Below are positions 26,678 to 35,968 of a stretch of DNA of 64,000 bases, piece after piece. Origin of the DNA: Fundicoccus ignavus (GTDB lineage Bacteria > Bacillota > Bacilli > Lactobacillales > Aerococcaceae); assembly GCF_009659375.1 (NCBI RefSeq), contig NZ_WJQT01000012.1:1-64000 (forward strand). Reading direction: 5' to 3'. A program made the position numbers and the translations under genes. The first letter of the stretch is position 1. Every line of letters starts with the position of its first letter. A model generated the notes under the pieces. The model saw only the letters and a list, made by a program, of their open reading frames with translations, ran no database searches and was not told the origin of the DNA.

Positions 26678-28402
26678 ATGTTTACAGTATTTATTGTAGA
26701 GGATGAGCAGTTGATACGCGATGGAATGTTAAAGTTAGTAGAGTGGCAGCAGCTAGGTTTTGAGGTGGTTGGGCAAGCAGCTGATGGTGAGTTGGCTTGG
26801 CCAATGATTCAAGAGTTACAGCCAGATATTGTAATTACGGATATCCGAATGCCTTTTATGGATGGTTTATCATTGAGCAGGATTATTAAACAACATTATC
26901 CTAAGACTAAAATTATTATTCTGAGTGGCTATGACGAGTTTGAGTATGCGCAAAAGGCGATTAATATTGGTGTCGAACATTATGTGTTAAAGCCGATTAC
27001 GAAGGCTCAATTGACGGACTTATTGGTGAGAATACGTGAAGAAAAAGTGAAGATGGTTGAACAAGAAGCATCACTCGCTTTACTACATCAAGAGGCGTTT
27101 AATCAAAAGCGACGTTTATTTTTTGAACAACTGCTGATTGACTCAAGAGAGGTTTTGGATTTGATTGAACAAGCCAATCATTTGAAGTTAGATTTATTGA
27201 AAGATCATTATAAATTATTGCTGATAATGATTCAGCCGAAGGATCCGGGCTTTTTGGCTGATTTTTCTTGGAAAATTATCGAGCGTATACGCGGCGAAAT
27301 GATTGAAAAATTAACAACGATTCCTGGTTTATTTGAGTATAAAAGTAGTAATGAACTAACAGTCTTTTTATTGGCTGCCGATGAAGAAATTCAGGAGAGA
27401 GCTTTTGAAGCAGAGTTTAAAATTCTAAGTTTTTTCGAACAAGAATATGATGATTTGGTGTTCTTGATTGGAACAACGAATTCATTTAATCGACTAAGTG
27501 AAGTGTCTGAGTATTATAATATTGGCCGTAACCGTTTATTAGAACAATGGTGGCGGATTAAGACAAATCAAATAAATTATTCTTATAATCCACCTCGAAT
27601 TAATTCTGTGCTGAAAATTGAGAAGCAAGGAGAAATTGTCAGAGAATTAAGAGCTATTGAGACGCATAAGGAGACTTTTAGTCATGGAAAGAAACTGGGA
27701 GAAGAACTAGACCATGAGTTAGATTTTCTATCCTTTGAGAAGATACCTGTAGAGTGGACAGATTCTAAAGTACTAACGGATTTTATTCTTGACGGACGTA
27801 TAGAGGACATCCCTAGTTTTATAGAAAGAATTCTATCAGATGTGTCTGAGACGCAATGGCAAAGCCAAGCTTTTGTTCAATACATGTTTTTGAGTAGTTA
27901 TATGGCCCTACAAGTGTTTATTCAAGCATTAGATCGAGACTTAAACAAAGACTTAGATCAAGCAATTAAATTACCAGTTGCCTTTGAACAAGAGCCATCG
28001 AAGCAACTTTTGGAGTCTTATTTAGAAGAAGCATTGGGCAATGTATTGGTAGCTCATCGTCAGAAAACAAAGAGTCGCTATTATAATGTAATAAAAGAAG
28101 CGAGTGCTTATATTTATGAACACTTTGGTGATGTTGACTTAAGATTGAATGACATTGCTGATAGTGTGAATATTAGTCCTGCTCACTTTACAACAATTTT
28201 TAGCCAGGAAACAGGTAAGACAGTAACAGAGTTTATTACGGAAGTCCGAATGGGTGAAGCAAGGATTCTACTACGTACGACTAATCAAACTCATTATGAG
28301 ATTGCCTTAGCAGTGGGCTATCGAGATGTAAGTTATTTCAGTCGCCTGTTTAAGAGACATCATAATGTATCCCCTGGTAAATATCGTAAAGGGGTGATTT
28401 AA
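26678..28402 (+). CDS. YesN-type AraC-family response regulator
   Basis: A 574-residue response regulator. ATG 26678 is chosen because GAAGGG lies about 9 nt upstream; the earlier ATG (26669) touches that site. The receiver domain begins MFTVFIVEDEQLIRDGM; the phosphoacceptor is Asp55 in VITDIRMP, with Lys in YVLKPITK. A long middle region of no clear family is followed by a C-terminal AraC DNA-binding domain (YIYEHFGDVDLRLNDIADSV...VGYRDVSYFSRLFKRHHNVS). It forms a YesM/YesN-like pair with the next gene and most likely activates the sugar importer downstream. Confidence 0.92.
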   Translation: MFTVFIVEDEQLIRDGMLKLVEWQQLGFEVVGQAADGELAWPMIQELQPDIVITDIRMPFMDGLSLSRIIKQHYPKTKIIILSGYDEFEYAQKAINIGVEHYVLKPITKAQLTDLLVRIREEKVKMVEQEASLALLHQEAFNQKRRLFFEQLLIDSREVLDLIEQANHLKLDLLKDHYKLLLIMIQPKDPGFLADFSWKIIERIRGEMIEKLTTIPGLFEYKSSNELTVFLLAADEEIQERAFEAEFKILSFFEQEYDDLVFLIGTTNSFNRLSEVSEYYNIGRNRLLEQWWRIKTNQINYSYNPPRINSVLKIEKQGEIVRELRAIETHKETFSHGKKLGEELDHELDFLSFEKIPVEWTDSKVLTDFILDGRIEDIPSFIERILSDVSETQWQSQAFVQYMFLSSYMALQVFIQALDRDLNKDLDQAIKLPVAFEQEPSKQLLESYLEEALGNVLVAHRQKTKSRYYNVIKEASAYIYEHFGDVDLRLNDIADSVNISPAHFTTIFSQETGKTVTEFITEVRMGEARILLRTTNQTHYEIALAVGYRDVSYFSRLFKRHHNVSPGKYRKGVI

Positions 28403-29848
28403 GTGCTTGAGAAAATTCGAAGAGAAGGTACTAAGAATAAACGTACAGATAAACGAATGGCTTTTAAAGAACAATTAGATCGTTGGTCTTTTTCGATTCT
28501 GTTTGTGTTCTCAGTAATGATAGCAATTTTATTAATTATAATGATGTTCTTTAACCATGAGTACCATGCTTCTTTACAGAATGCGAATGTGGCGGCAGAA
28601 TTTAATAATGAGTTTAAGAATAAATTGGATCTAGAGATGTACTATTATGTGGTTGGGGCTAGAGATTACCAAACTTTGCCTCAATCAGATATTGTCCAAG
28701 CTTCTGAGATTGTGGCTAGACTACAAGAAACAACGACAGATTCGATGAACCAGTGGCGCTTGCAGAGTATGTTGAATTTACTCAATCGTTTAGATGAAGT
28801 AATGATTGAGCTGTCCGAGACACTAGGGTATGATGATCGAATGATATCTTTGGAGAATAATATCTATATTATTACTGGTTTAATTGAGACCTATATGAAT
28901 GATTATATCTCTGAGGAACTACAAGTTTTAGCTAATATTCAAAAAGTCATTCAACAAAGAACTTTTTGGGTAGTGGGTTTGAGCATTCTAACTTATTTTA
29001 TTGTTTTATATGCTCTGGCAAGTTCAGCGGTTCGCTTTACTAGTCGGATGGTGTCACCCATTAAACAGCTGATACATAAGACACAACAAGTTGGATTGGG
29101 AGAGTTTTCGAGTGCCCCGATTCATACCGATAATGTGGAATTTATTGAGTTGGACCAAGGGGTTGACGTGATGAGTCAACAGCTCGAACAATTAATGCTT
29201 GATATGACTGAGGAACAAGAATTGTTACGAAAGACTGAGTTTGAACTGTTACAAGCACAGATTAATCCGCACTTTCTATACAACACATTGGATTCGATTA
29301 TTTGGTTGGCTGAAAGTGAGCAAAGTGAATTAGTCGTTCAAATGGTATCTAGTCTAGGAGCGTTTTTCAGGACGTCTTTAAGTAATGGAAAAGATGTCAT
29401 TAATTTAGAAACGGAAATGAAGCAGGTCGAAAGTTATTTGGAAATTCAGAAGATTCGATATAACGATGTATTAGAATATTCGATTGAATTAGATTCGTCT
29501 TTATATAGTTATCAAATTCCGAAACTGAGTTTGCAGCCATTAGTTGAGAATGCTTTGTACCATGGCATCAAACTCAAACGTGGTAAAGGTAAAATCAGAC
29601 TATCAGGTGAAATTGAGGATGAGCAAATCGTGATTCGTGTTTGGGATAATGGTGTAGGTATGAGTCAAAGGCAATTGAAAGACTTGTCAAGGAATGTAAA
29701 CAGCGAGAAACGTTTGACCCAATTAGGATTAATGAATGTGCAACAACGTTTAAGGTTATATTTTGTCCAAGGGAGTGGTTTGTCTTTTAATTCGGTGGAG
29801 GGTGAATGGTTCGAGGTGCAAGTGCGTTTTCCAAAGATAAGTCATTGA
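28403..29848 (+). CDS. YesM-type sensor histidine kinase
   Basis: A 481-residue membrane kinase. GTG start directly after the regulator stop, with AAAGGGG upstream. Two membrane helices (about residues 30-50 and 195-217) flank an extracellular sensor of about 145 residues. A HAMP domain and a His_kinase domain follow: QAQINPHFLYNTLDSIIW (phospho-His near 288), N-box PLVENALYHG and G-box WDNGVGM. This is the HPK7/YesM class, typically sensing extracellular carbohydrate directly or through a binding protein. It presumably phosphorylates the AraC-type regulator. Confidence 0.92.
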   Translation: MLEKIRREGTKNKRTDKRMAFKEQLDRWSFSILFVFSVMIAILLIIMMFFNHEYHASLQNANVAAEFNNEFKNKLDLEMYYYVVGARDYQTLPQSDIVQASEIVARLQETTTDSMNQWRLQSMLNLLNRLDEVMIELSETLGYDDRMISLENNIYIITGLIETYMNDYISEELQVLANIQKVIQQRTFWVVGLSILTYFIVLYALASSAVRFTSRMVSPIKQLIHKTQQVGLGEFSSAPIHTDNVEFIELDQGVDVMSQQLEQLMLDMTEEQELLRKTEFELLQAQINPHFLYNTLDSIIWLAESEQSELVVQMVSSLGAFFRTSLSNGKDVINLETEMKQVESYLEIQKIRYNDVLEYSIELDSSLYSYQIPKLSLQPLVENALYHGIKLKRGKGKIRLSGEIEDEQIVIRVWDNGVGMSQRQLKDLSRNVNSEKRLTQLGLMNVQQRLRLYFVQGSGLSFNSVEGEWFEVQVRFPKISH

Positions 29849-29922
29849 TTTCGAAAAATTTTACCATTGGGATGTATTTGTAGAATAATAAGTCATATTG
29901 TGGCAATGATTATCCATATTAA

Positions 29923-29936
29923 TGTAAGCGTTCTAG
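29923..29936 (+). promoter_or_regulatory. Degenerate cre-like site before ytfQ
   Basis: TGTAAGCGTTCTAG matches 12 of 14 positions of the cre consensus; the final CA is lost. It is 55 bp before ytfQ. Confidence 0.35.
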
Positions 29937-29990
29937 TTGTATCATATAAATGAACAAGTCGTTCAATAATAAAAAACAAGGAGTGTTCAT

Positions 29991-30968
29991 ATGCAAAATA
30001 TAGTTAAAAGATTGATGACCTTAGTATCCGTTGTCCTTGGTTTATCATTTATTCTTGGTGCGTTTCCTACTACTGTTCAAGCTGAAGATTTAATCGTTGT
30101 TGGTTTTTCTCAGGTTGGGGCTGAATCGGACTGGCGTACAGCAAATACTAAGTCGATGCAGGATACTTTCGTTGAAGCTAATGGTTATCGTTTGATCTTT
30201 GATGATGCACAACAGAAACAAGAGAATCAAATTACGGCGATTCGTAACTTTATTCAACAAGAAGTTGACTATATTGTGTTAGCTCCTGTTACAGAAACAG
30301 GGTGGGACACAGTTTTACAAGAAGCTCAAGATGCTGCCATTCCAGTAATTATTGTTGACCGTATGATTGACGTATCAGACGACGCTTTATTTACGACTTG
30401 GGTTGGATCTGACTTTAAGTTAGAAGGTGACAAGGCGGTTGAGTGGATGGTTGAAACTCAAGCGGAAGAATTGAAGATTGTCCATTTACAAGGAACCATT
30501 GGTTCGTCTGCTCAAATCGGCCGTACCCAAGGGTTAGAAGAAGGTGTTGAAGCTAACCAAGGTTGGGAAATTATTGCTCAACAAACAGGCGAATTTACGC
30601 AAGCTAAAGGACAAGAAGTTATGGAAAGTATCTTGAAGCAGCATGATGATATTGATGTTGTCTATGCAGAAAATGACAATATGGCTTTTGGTGCGATTGA
30701 TGCGATTGAAGCAGCTGGGAAAACAGTTGGTGTGGATGGCGATATCGTCGTGATTTCCTTTGATGCGACGCGAGCAGGACTTGATGCAACTTTAGCAGGT
30801 AAAATCAACTATAACGTGGAGTGTAACCCACTTCATGGGGCACGTGTAGATGCCTTGATTCAACAGTTAGAAGCGGGCGAAGAAGTTGATAAGTTAGCTT
30901 ATGTTGAAGAAGTAACATTTGATGCAACTACCATTACTCAAGAAGATATTGATGCTCGCGAGTATTAA
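29991..30968 (+). CDS. ytfQ: YtfQ-like galactofuranose/sugar ABC transporter binding protein
   Basis: A 325-residue exported binding protein. Signal peptide MQNIVKRLMTLVSVVLGLSF...VQA-ED, again without a lipobox Cys. The mature protein closely follows YtfQ: VGFSQVGAESDWRTANTKSM, DDAQQKQENQITAIRNFI, LAPVTETGWDTVLQEAQDA, VDRMIDV, VHLQGTIGSSAQIGRTQG and AENDNMAFGAIDAIEAAG. In E. coli YtfQ binds furanose forms of galactose. AAGGAG precedes the ATG. First gene of ytfQRT-yjfF. Confidence 0.9.
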   Translation: MQNIVKRLMTLVSVVLGLSFILGAFPTTVQAEDLIVVGFSQVGAESDWRTANTKSMQDTFVEANGYRLIFDDAQQKQENQITAIRNFIQQEVDYIVLAPVTETGWDTVLQEAQDAAIPVIIVDRMIDVSDDALFTTWVGSDFKLEGDKAVEWMVETQAEELKIVHLQGTIGSSAQIGRTQGLEEGVEANQGWEIIAQQTGEFTQAKGQEVMESILKQHDDIDVVYAENDNMAFGAIDAIEAAGKTVGVDGDIVVISFDATRAGLDATLAGKINYNVECNPLHGARVDALIQQLEAGEEVDKLAYVEEVTFDATTITQEDIDAREY

Positions 30969-30994
30969 TTTACAGATTCATCTAAATTTAATCC

Positions 30995-31028
30995 GGAGTG
31001 TCTGATATAACGTCGGATGCTCCTGTAT
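30995..31028 (+). terminator. Attenuating hairpin between ytfQ and ytfR
   Basis: GGAGTGTCTGA...TCGGATGCTCC (about 10 bp including G-U pairs) followed by TGTATTT. It parallels the phnD-phnC hairpin. Confidence 0.55.
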
Positions 31029-31095
31029 TTATTAATGCTGTGTGAGGTTGGTTTTAGTTGTTGTCAGCGAAAGCAAGAAAAGTGGGTGGAATTTT

Positions 31096-32613
31096 ATGAA
31101 TGAAACTGTGTTAAGAATGACTGGGATTGATAAAAATTTCCCAGGTGTTAAAGCGCTAAGTAATGTGGCGTTTGAATTAAAAAAAGGGGAAATTCATGCG
31201 TTAATGGGTGAAAATGGCGCTGGGAAATCAACCTTAATCAAAGTATTAACAGGCCTCTATGAAAAAGATTCAGGTAATATTTATTTAAATGAAGCGCTAA
31301 CGCCTGTTTCTTTCGATTCACCCAAAGCTGCACAGACGAGCGGCATTCAAACAGTTTATCAAGAAATCAATTTACTGCCGAATTTAACGGTAGCGGAGAA
31401 TTTATTTTTGGATAAAGAACCTCGTAAATGGGGAATGATTGACTGGAAGAAAATGAACGAGATGGCTTTTGAGTTATTGAAAAAATTAGACATTAAAATT
31501 GATGTGCAAAAGCAGTTAAGTGACTGTTCGATTGGCATTCAACAGATGATTGCCATCGCTCGGGCGGTGGATAGGGATTGTCAGGTTTTGATTTTGGATG
31601 AACCGACATCATCTTTAGATGAGGATGAAGTGAGGAAGCTATTTAGATTGATGACTTCATTGAAAGAACGCGGTGTAGGTATTGTCTTTGTCACGCACTT
31701 CTTGGAGCAAGTCTATGAGATATCTGACCGAATTACTGTGTTGAGAAACGGTGAATTGGTCGGGGCGTACGATACATGTAGTTTACCTCGAGCTGATCTG
31801 GTTGCGAAGATGATGGGTAAAACGATTGACGACTTGGAAAAGATTAAAGAAAAAGGTCAGGCTGTCCAAGATGAAATCAGTAGTCAAACTTTATTGGAAG
31901 CTAAGAACTTATATAGTACAGGCTCAATTAAGCCTTTTGATTTAACCTTGCATCCACGTGAAGTCATTGGAATCACGGGTTTATTAGGGTCAGGGCGAAG
32001 TGAACTGGTTCGAACGATTTTTGGAGCAGATTCGCAAGATGGTGGCCAGCTCTTGATCAAAGATCAAGCGGTGACTTTTAAGACACCGATGAATGCAATG
32101 AAGCATGGGATTGCTTATCTGCCAGAAGACCGAAAGAAAGACGGAATATTCGAAGATTTATCTGTTCGTGAGAATATTATTATTGCACTTCAGACCAAGC
32201 GGGGTATGTTCAAGCAAATCAGTCGTAAAGAAACTGAAGAGTTTGCGGACCGCTACATCGAGTTGTTGCAGATTAAAACAGCCAGTCGTGAAACGCCGAT
32301 TAAACAATTGTCTGGTGGAAATCAACAGAAAGCCATTATCGGGCGGTGGTTATTAACGGAACCAGAGTTATTGATCCTAGATGAACCGACACGAGGGATT
32401 GATGTGGGGACTAAAACCGAAATACAAAAGCTAATCATTGATTTGGCTGCGAAGGGGATGGCCATTATCTTTATTTCATCTGAAATAGAAGAAATGATTC
32501 GGACCTGTAGTCGCATGGTGGTTATGCGAGATGGTGCTAAAGTTGGCGAGTTGAGCGGAGGTCAATTAGACCAAGAAACAATTATTTGGACAATTGCGGG
32601 AGGTGAGAAATAA
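31096..32613 (+). CDS. ytfR: YtfR-like sugar ABC transporter ATPase (two ATPase domains)
   Basis: A 505-residue tandem ATPase of the RbsA/MglA/YtfR type. ATG 31096 with GGTGGA upstream is used; the longer frame start at 31042 lacks a site. Domain 1 has MGENGAGKST and ILDEPTSSLD; its signature is degenerate (DCSIGIQQ). Domain 2 has a replaced Walker A (GLLGSGRSE), signature LSGGNQQK and ILDEPTRGID. This asymmetry is normal for the family. It powers import with the YtfT and YjfF permeases. Confidence 0.92.
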   Translation: MNETVLRMTGIDKNFPGVKALSNVAFELKKGEIHALMGENGAGKSTLIKVLTGLYEKDSGNIYLNEALTPVSFDSPKAAQTSGIQTVYQEINLLPNLTVAENLFLDKEPRKWGMIDWKKMNEMAFELLKKLDIKIDVQKQLSDCSIGIQQMIAIARAVDRDCQVLILDEPTSSLDEDEVRKLFRLMTSLKERGVGIVFVTHFLEQVYEISDRITVLRNGELVGAYDTCSLPRADLVAKMMGKTIDDLEKIKEKGQAVQDEISSQTLLEAKNLYSTGSIKPFDLTLHPREVIGITGLLGSGRSELVRTIFGADSQDGGQLLIKDQAVTFKTPMNAMKHGIAYLPEDRKKDGIFEDLSVRENIIIALQTKRGMFKQISRKETEEFADRYIELLQIKTASRETPIKQLSGGNQQKAIIGRWLLTEPELLILDEPTRGIDVGTKTEIQKLIIDLAAKGMAIIFISSEIEEMIRTCSRMVVMRDGAKVGELSGGQLDQETIIWTIAGGEK

Positions 32614-32614
32614 T

Positions 32615-33685
32615 ATGGCAAATAGTAAAGAAGGCTTTAATTTAAGAAGATTAGCATCGCATCATTTATTTTTACCGATTCTTGCGCTAGTTTTAATGAT
32701 GGTCATTAACTTTATTCTCTCACCAAGCTTCTTCTCGATTACAATCAATAATGGCGTGTTGTATGGTTCCTTAATTGATGTGATGAACCGGGCCTCTGAA
32801 TTAATTATTCTAGCCATTGGGATGACACTAGTGACGGCTGCTTCCGGTGGGCAAGATATTAGTGTCGGAGCAATTATGGCTGTGACCGCGGCAGTCGTTA
32901 CTCAAATATTATCGGGTGGCGAAGTCTCTGTGTCGCAGTACCAAAATTCGATTGTATTAGCATTGGGAGCTGGTTTACTAGCTGGTATGTTATGTGGCGC
33001 CTTTAATGGTTTCTTAGTGGCAAAGATGAAAATTCAACCGATGGTCGCAACCTTGATTTTATATACAGCTGGTCGTGGGATTGCGCAACTGATTACACAT
33101 GGACAGATTACTTATATCCGTGTAGATGCTTATAAGATTCCTGGTAACTATATTTCAGGAATACCGATTCCAACGCCGATTATTATCTCGACGGTCGTTG
33201 CGGTGATCGCCTTTGTTATTCTGAAGAAGACTGCCTTAGGTTTGTTTATTGCAGGGGTCGGAATGAACAGTAGTGCGGCTCGCTTAGTTGGTTTGAACGA
33301 AAGCCGAATTAAAATTATTGTGTTTGTGATTAATGGTTTTCTAGCAGGGATTGCCGGTTTTATTGCCTCAAGTCGTATCTATTCAGCTGATGCGAATAAT
33401 ATTGGACTAAATATTGAGATGGATGCAATTCTAGCCGTCGCTTTAGGTGGAAACTTATTAAGTGGTGGGAAGTTTAGTTTGATGGGGTCGATTATCGGAG
33501 CCTATACGATTCAAGCTTTAACGACCACTTTATATTCATTAAATGTTTCCGCTGACCGCTTACCAGTTTATAAGGCAATTGTTGTTTTAGTTATCGTCAT
33601 CGCGCAAAGCGAGACCGTTCAAAAGACTGTCAAAGAATTGCTCGCTAGTCGTAAGAAATTGATCAAAGTTCAAGGGGAGGTTTAA
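32615..33685 (+). CDS. ytfT: YtfT-like sugar ABC transporter permease
   Basis: A 356-residue BPD_transp_2 permease with about nine or ten membrane segments. Conserved stretches are GMTLVTAASGGQDISVGAIM, CGAFNGFLVAKMKIQPMVAT, GMNSSAARLVGLNESRIKI and AVALGGNLLSGGKFSLMGSI. ATG 32615 lies 8 nt after GGGAGGTG, 2 nt beyond the ytfR stop. Partner of YjfF in a heterodimeric channel. Confidence 0.92.
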   Translation: MANSKEGFNLRRLASHHLFLPILALVLMMVINFILSPSFFSITINNGVLYGSLIDVMNRASELIILAIGMTLVTAASGGQDISVGAIMAVTAAVVTQILSGGEVSVSQYQNSIVLALGAGLLAGMLCGAFNGFLVAKMKIQPMVATLILYTAGRGIAQLITHGQITYIRVDAYKIPGNYISGIPIPTPIIISTVVAVIAFVILKKTALGLFIAGVGMNSSAARLVGLNESRIKIIVFVINGFLAGIAGFIASSRIYSADANNIGLNIEMDAILAVALGGNLLSGGKFSLMGSIIGAYTIQALTTTLYSLNVSADRLPVYKAIVVLVIVIAQSETVQKTVKELLASRKKLIKVQGEV

Positions 33686-33686
33686 G

Positions 33687-34706
33687 ATGGAAAAGCAGAA
33701 GAAACTCAATGATTCGACCTTCCTCTTGATGATAACGATTCTATTATTCACTGTGATGTATGTAATGGGGATGTTTGTTTTTGCGGACAAAGGCTTTGCG
33801 AAACCCCAAATGTTCTTAAACTTATTTATCTCGAATGCCGGCTTGATTGTGATAGGGACTGGCTTGACTTTAGTCATGATAACCGGTGGGATTGATATTT
33901 CGGTAGGGTCTGTGACTGCATTAATCTCAATGGTTTCGGCTTATTTAATGGAAGTCTCCGGCTTAAGTGTGTATGTGGCTGTTTTAAGTTCGTTGCTGAT
34001 TGGTTTATTGTTCGGTTTACTGCATGGTTATTTAGTGGCTTACTTAAACATCCAACCCTTTATTGTAACTTTAGCTGGGATGTTTTTAGCCAGGGGATTG
34101 ACTGCAGTGGTCAGTACAGAAATGATTGCGATCAAGAATGAAGTCTTTCTCTCTTGGGCCAATAACAAAATATATCTGCCATTCGGGACGGTCAATAAGA
34201 AAGGTGTTTACTTACCGGCTTATATCTACCCAACTGTAATTATTGCAATTTTGGTTGTTGTGCTTATTTTTCTAGTCTTACGTTATACAAGTTTCGGGCG
34301 TAAGCTTTATGCGATTGGTGGTAACACACAGAGCGCCCTCATGATGGGAATCCGTGTCCAAAGAGTGAAGTTATTAACCTATACCTTATCAGGTCTTTTA
34401 ACGGGGATTGGTGGTTTTCTATTCTGTCTGAATAGTGGGGCTGGTTTCGTTGAACAAGCGAAAGGTTTAGAGATGGACGCGATTTCTTCAGCCGTTATTG
34501 GTGGGACTTTGTTATCAGGTGGGATTGGTAATCCGATAGGCACTCTGTTTGGAGTCTTGATTAAAGGAACAATTTCCAGTTTGGTAACGACTCAAGGAAC
34601 CCTGTCTAGTTGGTGGGTTAGAATTATCCTATCGCTATTGCTTTGCTTCTTTATTGTCTTACAAAGTGCGATTGCGATTAGAAAACGTAAACGTAAGAAG
34701 ATTTAG
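33687..34706 (+). CDS. yjfF: YjfF-like sugar ABC transporter permease
   Basis: A 339-residue BPD_transp_2 permease, paralogous to YtfT. Motifs are GTGLTLVMITGGIDISVGSV, LHGYLVAYLNIQPFIVTLAG, SAVIGGTLLSGGIGNPIGTL and a basic end RKRKRKKI. ATG follows GGGGAGG and overlaps the ytfT stop region (TTTAAGATG). Last gene of the operon. Confidence 0.92.
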   Translation: MEKQKKLNDSTFLLMITILLFTVMYVMGMFVFADKGFAKPQMFLNLFISNAGLIVIGTGLTLVMITGGIDISVGSVTALISMVSAYLMEVSGLSVYVAVLSSLLIGLLFGLLHGYLVAYLNIQPFIVTLAGMFLARGLTAVVSTEMIAIKNEVFLSWANNKIYLPFGTVNKKGVYLPAYIYPTVIIAILVVVLIFLVLRYTSFGRKLYAIGGNTQSALMMGIRVQRVKLLTYTLSGLLTGIGGFLFCLNSGAGFVEQAKGLEMDAISSAVIGGTLLSGGIGNPIGTLFGVLIKGTISSLVTTQGTLSSWWVRIILSLLLCFFIVLQSAIAIRKRKRKKI

Positions 34707-34768
34707 TGTTTAGTGGTCACGTGGTAGTTAGTAGAGCTCTTAGTGATCATGCTTATATAACTCCTGGG

Positions 34769-34795
34769 GACAGCTCATTGTGGGCTGTCTTTTTT
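34769..34795 (+). terminator. Terminator of the ytf operon
   Basis: GACAGCTCA-TTG-TGGGCTGTC followed by TTTTTT. Confidence 0.92.
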
Positions 34796-34819
34796 GGTAT
34801 CAAGGATTATAAAATAAGG

Positions 34820-35052
34820 GTAAGCCCGTGATATTGAGGTGTCTACTAGTAAAACGTCAAAAGACTAAACTATTAACTGGATAGTCTCAATTTTAATAGG
34901 GAACGCCATCTGCCTTGGTCTGACGAAGCTCAAGTAGCTTGTCGCCAATAACAAAGCAAAATACCCACTAACTAGCCTGGGAACTACCCTTTCGCTGCTA
35001 ATTTATCATATCCATAAATAGTTCAATAGATACCTCACTATCAGTGGCTTAC
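34820..35052. mobile_element. MITE-like element, 233 bp, with 24-bp terminal inverted repeats
   Basis: Left end GTAAGCCCGTGATATTGAGG (34820-) and right end GATACCTCACTATCAGTGGC (to 35052) are imperfect inverted repeats, 20 of 24 positions matching. No coding capacity. The right half recurs at 35395-35533 and the left half at 38794-38860, each with internal sequence (CTTTCGCTG, TTTATCAT, AGACTAAACTATTA). No parent transposase is visible. Confidence 0.65.
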
Positions 35053-35580
35053 CAAACACTACGTGTATCTGGCTGATTCGAAATCTCAGTCGGCTGGATA
35101 GACGTAAGCGCGCTATAGTTACGTGGCTTTTACACGACGTTGAATTAGAGCGGTTAACTCGAGAGCTTGCCTTATATCAGCTAGAGAGGATCGGCCTCTA
35201 AACGATTCATAGTAATGGTTTGCTGAATTAGCATCCTATCTAAACCATCCGTCAAGAGAATTGGTTAGATTGAGATTTTTCTTACAAGTAACAGGCTGTG
35301 TCGTTTCCCTTTGGTGAACGACGATTATATTAAAGCAGCGAGACTTAGAATCGTGCCGGGGTTGCTGCCGGCACACCTTACGGATCTCTTAAAGCTCGCA
35401 AAGCGTCAGCATTCAGGTAGCTCAGAAAACAAAGCAATTTACGCACGAACTAGCCTGGATATTACTCTTTCGCTGATAGTTTATCATGTCCATAAATAGT
35501 TGAATAGATACCTCACTATCACGGGCTTACAAATAAAGAATGATTTACCAAACTTCAGAATACTTACCTTTATTTTTAAT
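35053..35580. repeat. Degenerate family E copy and MITE right half
   Basis: 35300-35375 holds GTGTCGTTTCCCTTTGG...ACGACG and GTGCCGG...CCGGCAC hairpins (family E). 35395-35533 repeats the right half and terminal repeat of the 34820 element. Upstream, 35060-35250 resembles 38650-38760. No genes seen. Confidence 0.6.
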
Positions 35581-35859
35581 TGTCGAATTGGTTGGTGAAC
35601 TGTGTGGGGAAACTCGAGCTGGTTGTTTGTAAGAAGTGGGCAGGTGGTGGCGTCTTCGGCCGAAAGTATGGGGGAGTAGCTAGGAAGGTAGAGTCGAGTC
35701 AGCTCTATGTGAAGAGTCGACCAGATTCTCCATTCAGCACAAGATTGCCCTTATGTAAATCGTCGGGAAGCTCTGGCGAGCGACACCTTTACCTTTCTTA
35801 TGACATATTTGGTGAGAAATCATGTGTGTAAACTTCAAGTATAGAGACAATCGGATTGC

Positions 35860-35929
35860 ATTTGAAGTTTAGTTCAAAAGTTCTGACATTTACCTTGTAT
35901 TTGAAGTTAACTTCAAATAGTGGTAAAAT
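35860..35929 (+). promoter_or_regulatory. Promoter with double palindromic operator before the AAA ATPase gene
   Basis: ATTTGAAGTTAACTTCAAAT (35899-35918) is a perfect 20-bp palindrome overlapping the -35 TTGAAG (35901-35906). A -10 TAAAAT (35924-35929) follows after exactly 17 bp. An imperfect copy (ATTTGAAGTTTAGTTCAAAA, 35860-35879) lies 39 bp upstream. This looks like a repressor operator pair; the regulator is not in the window. Confidence 0.65.
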
Positions 35930-35968
35930 TCGTAGTGAATAGTAATGTATATTACAAGGAGTGAGAGT

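Noticed and set aside
35580..35831. 83-residue frame in the repeat-rich gap
   Set aside because: No start signals and low-complexity composition; overlaps a family E-like hairpin.
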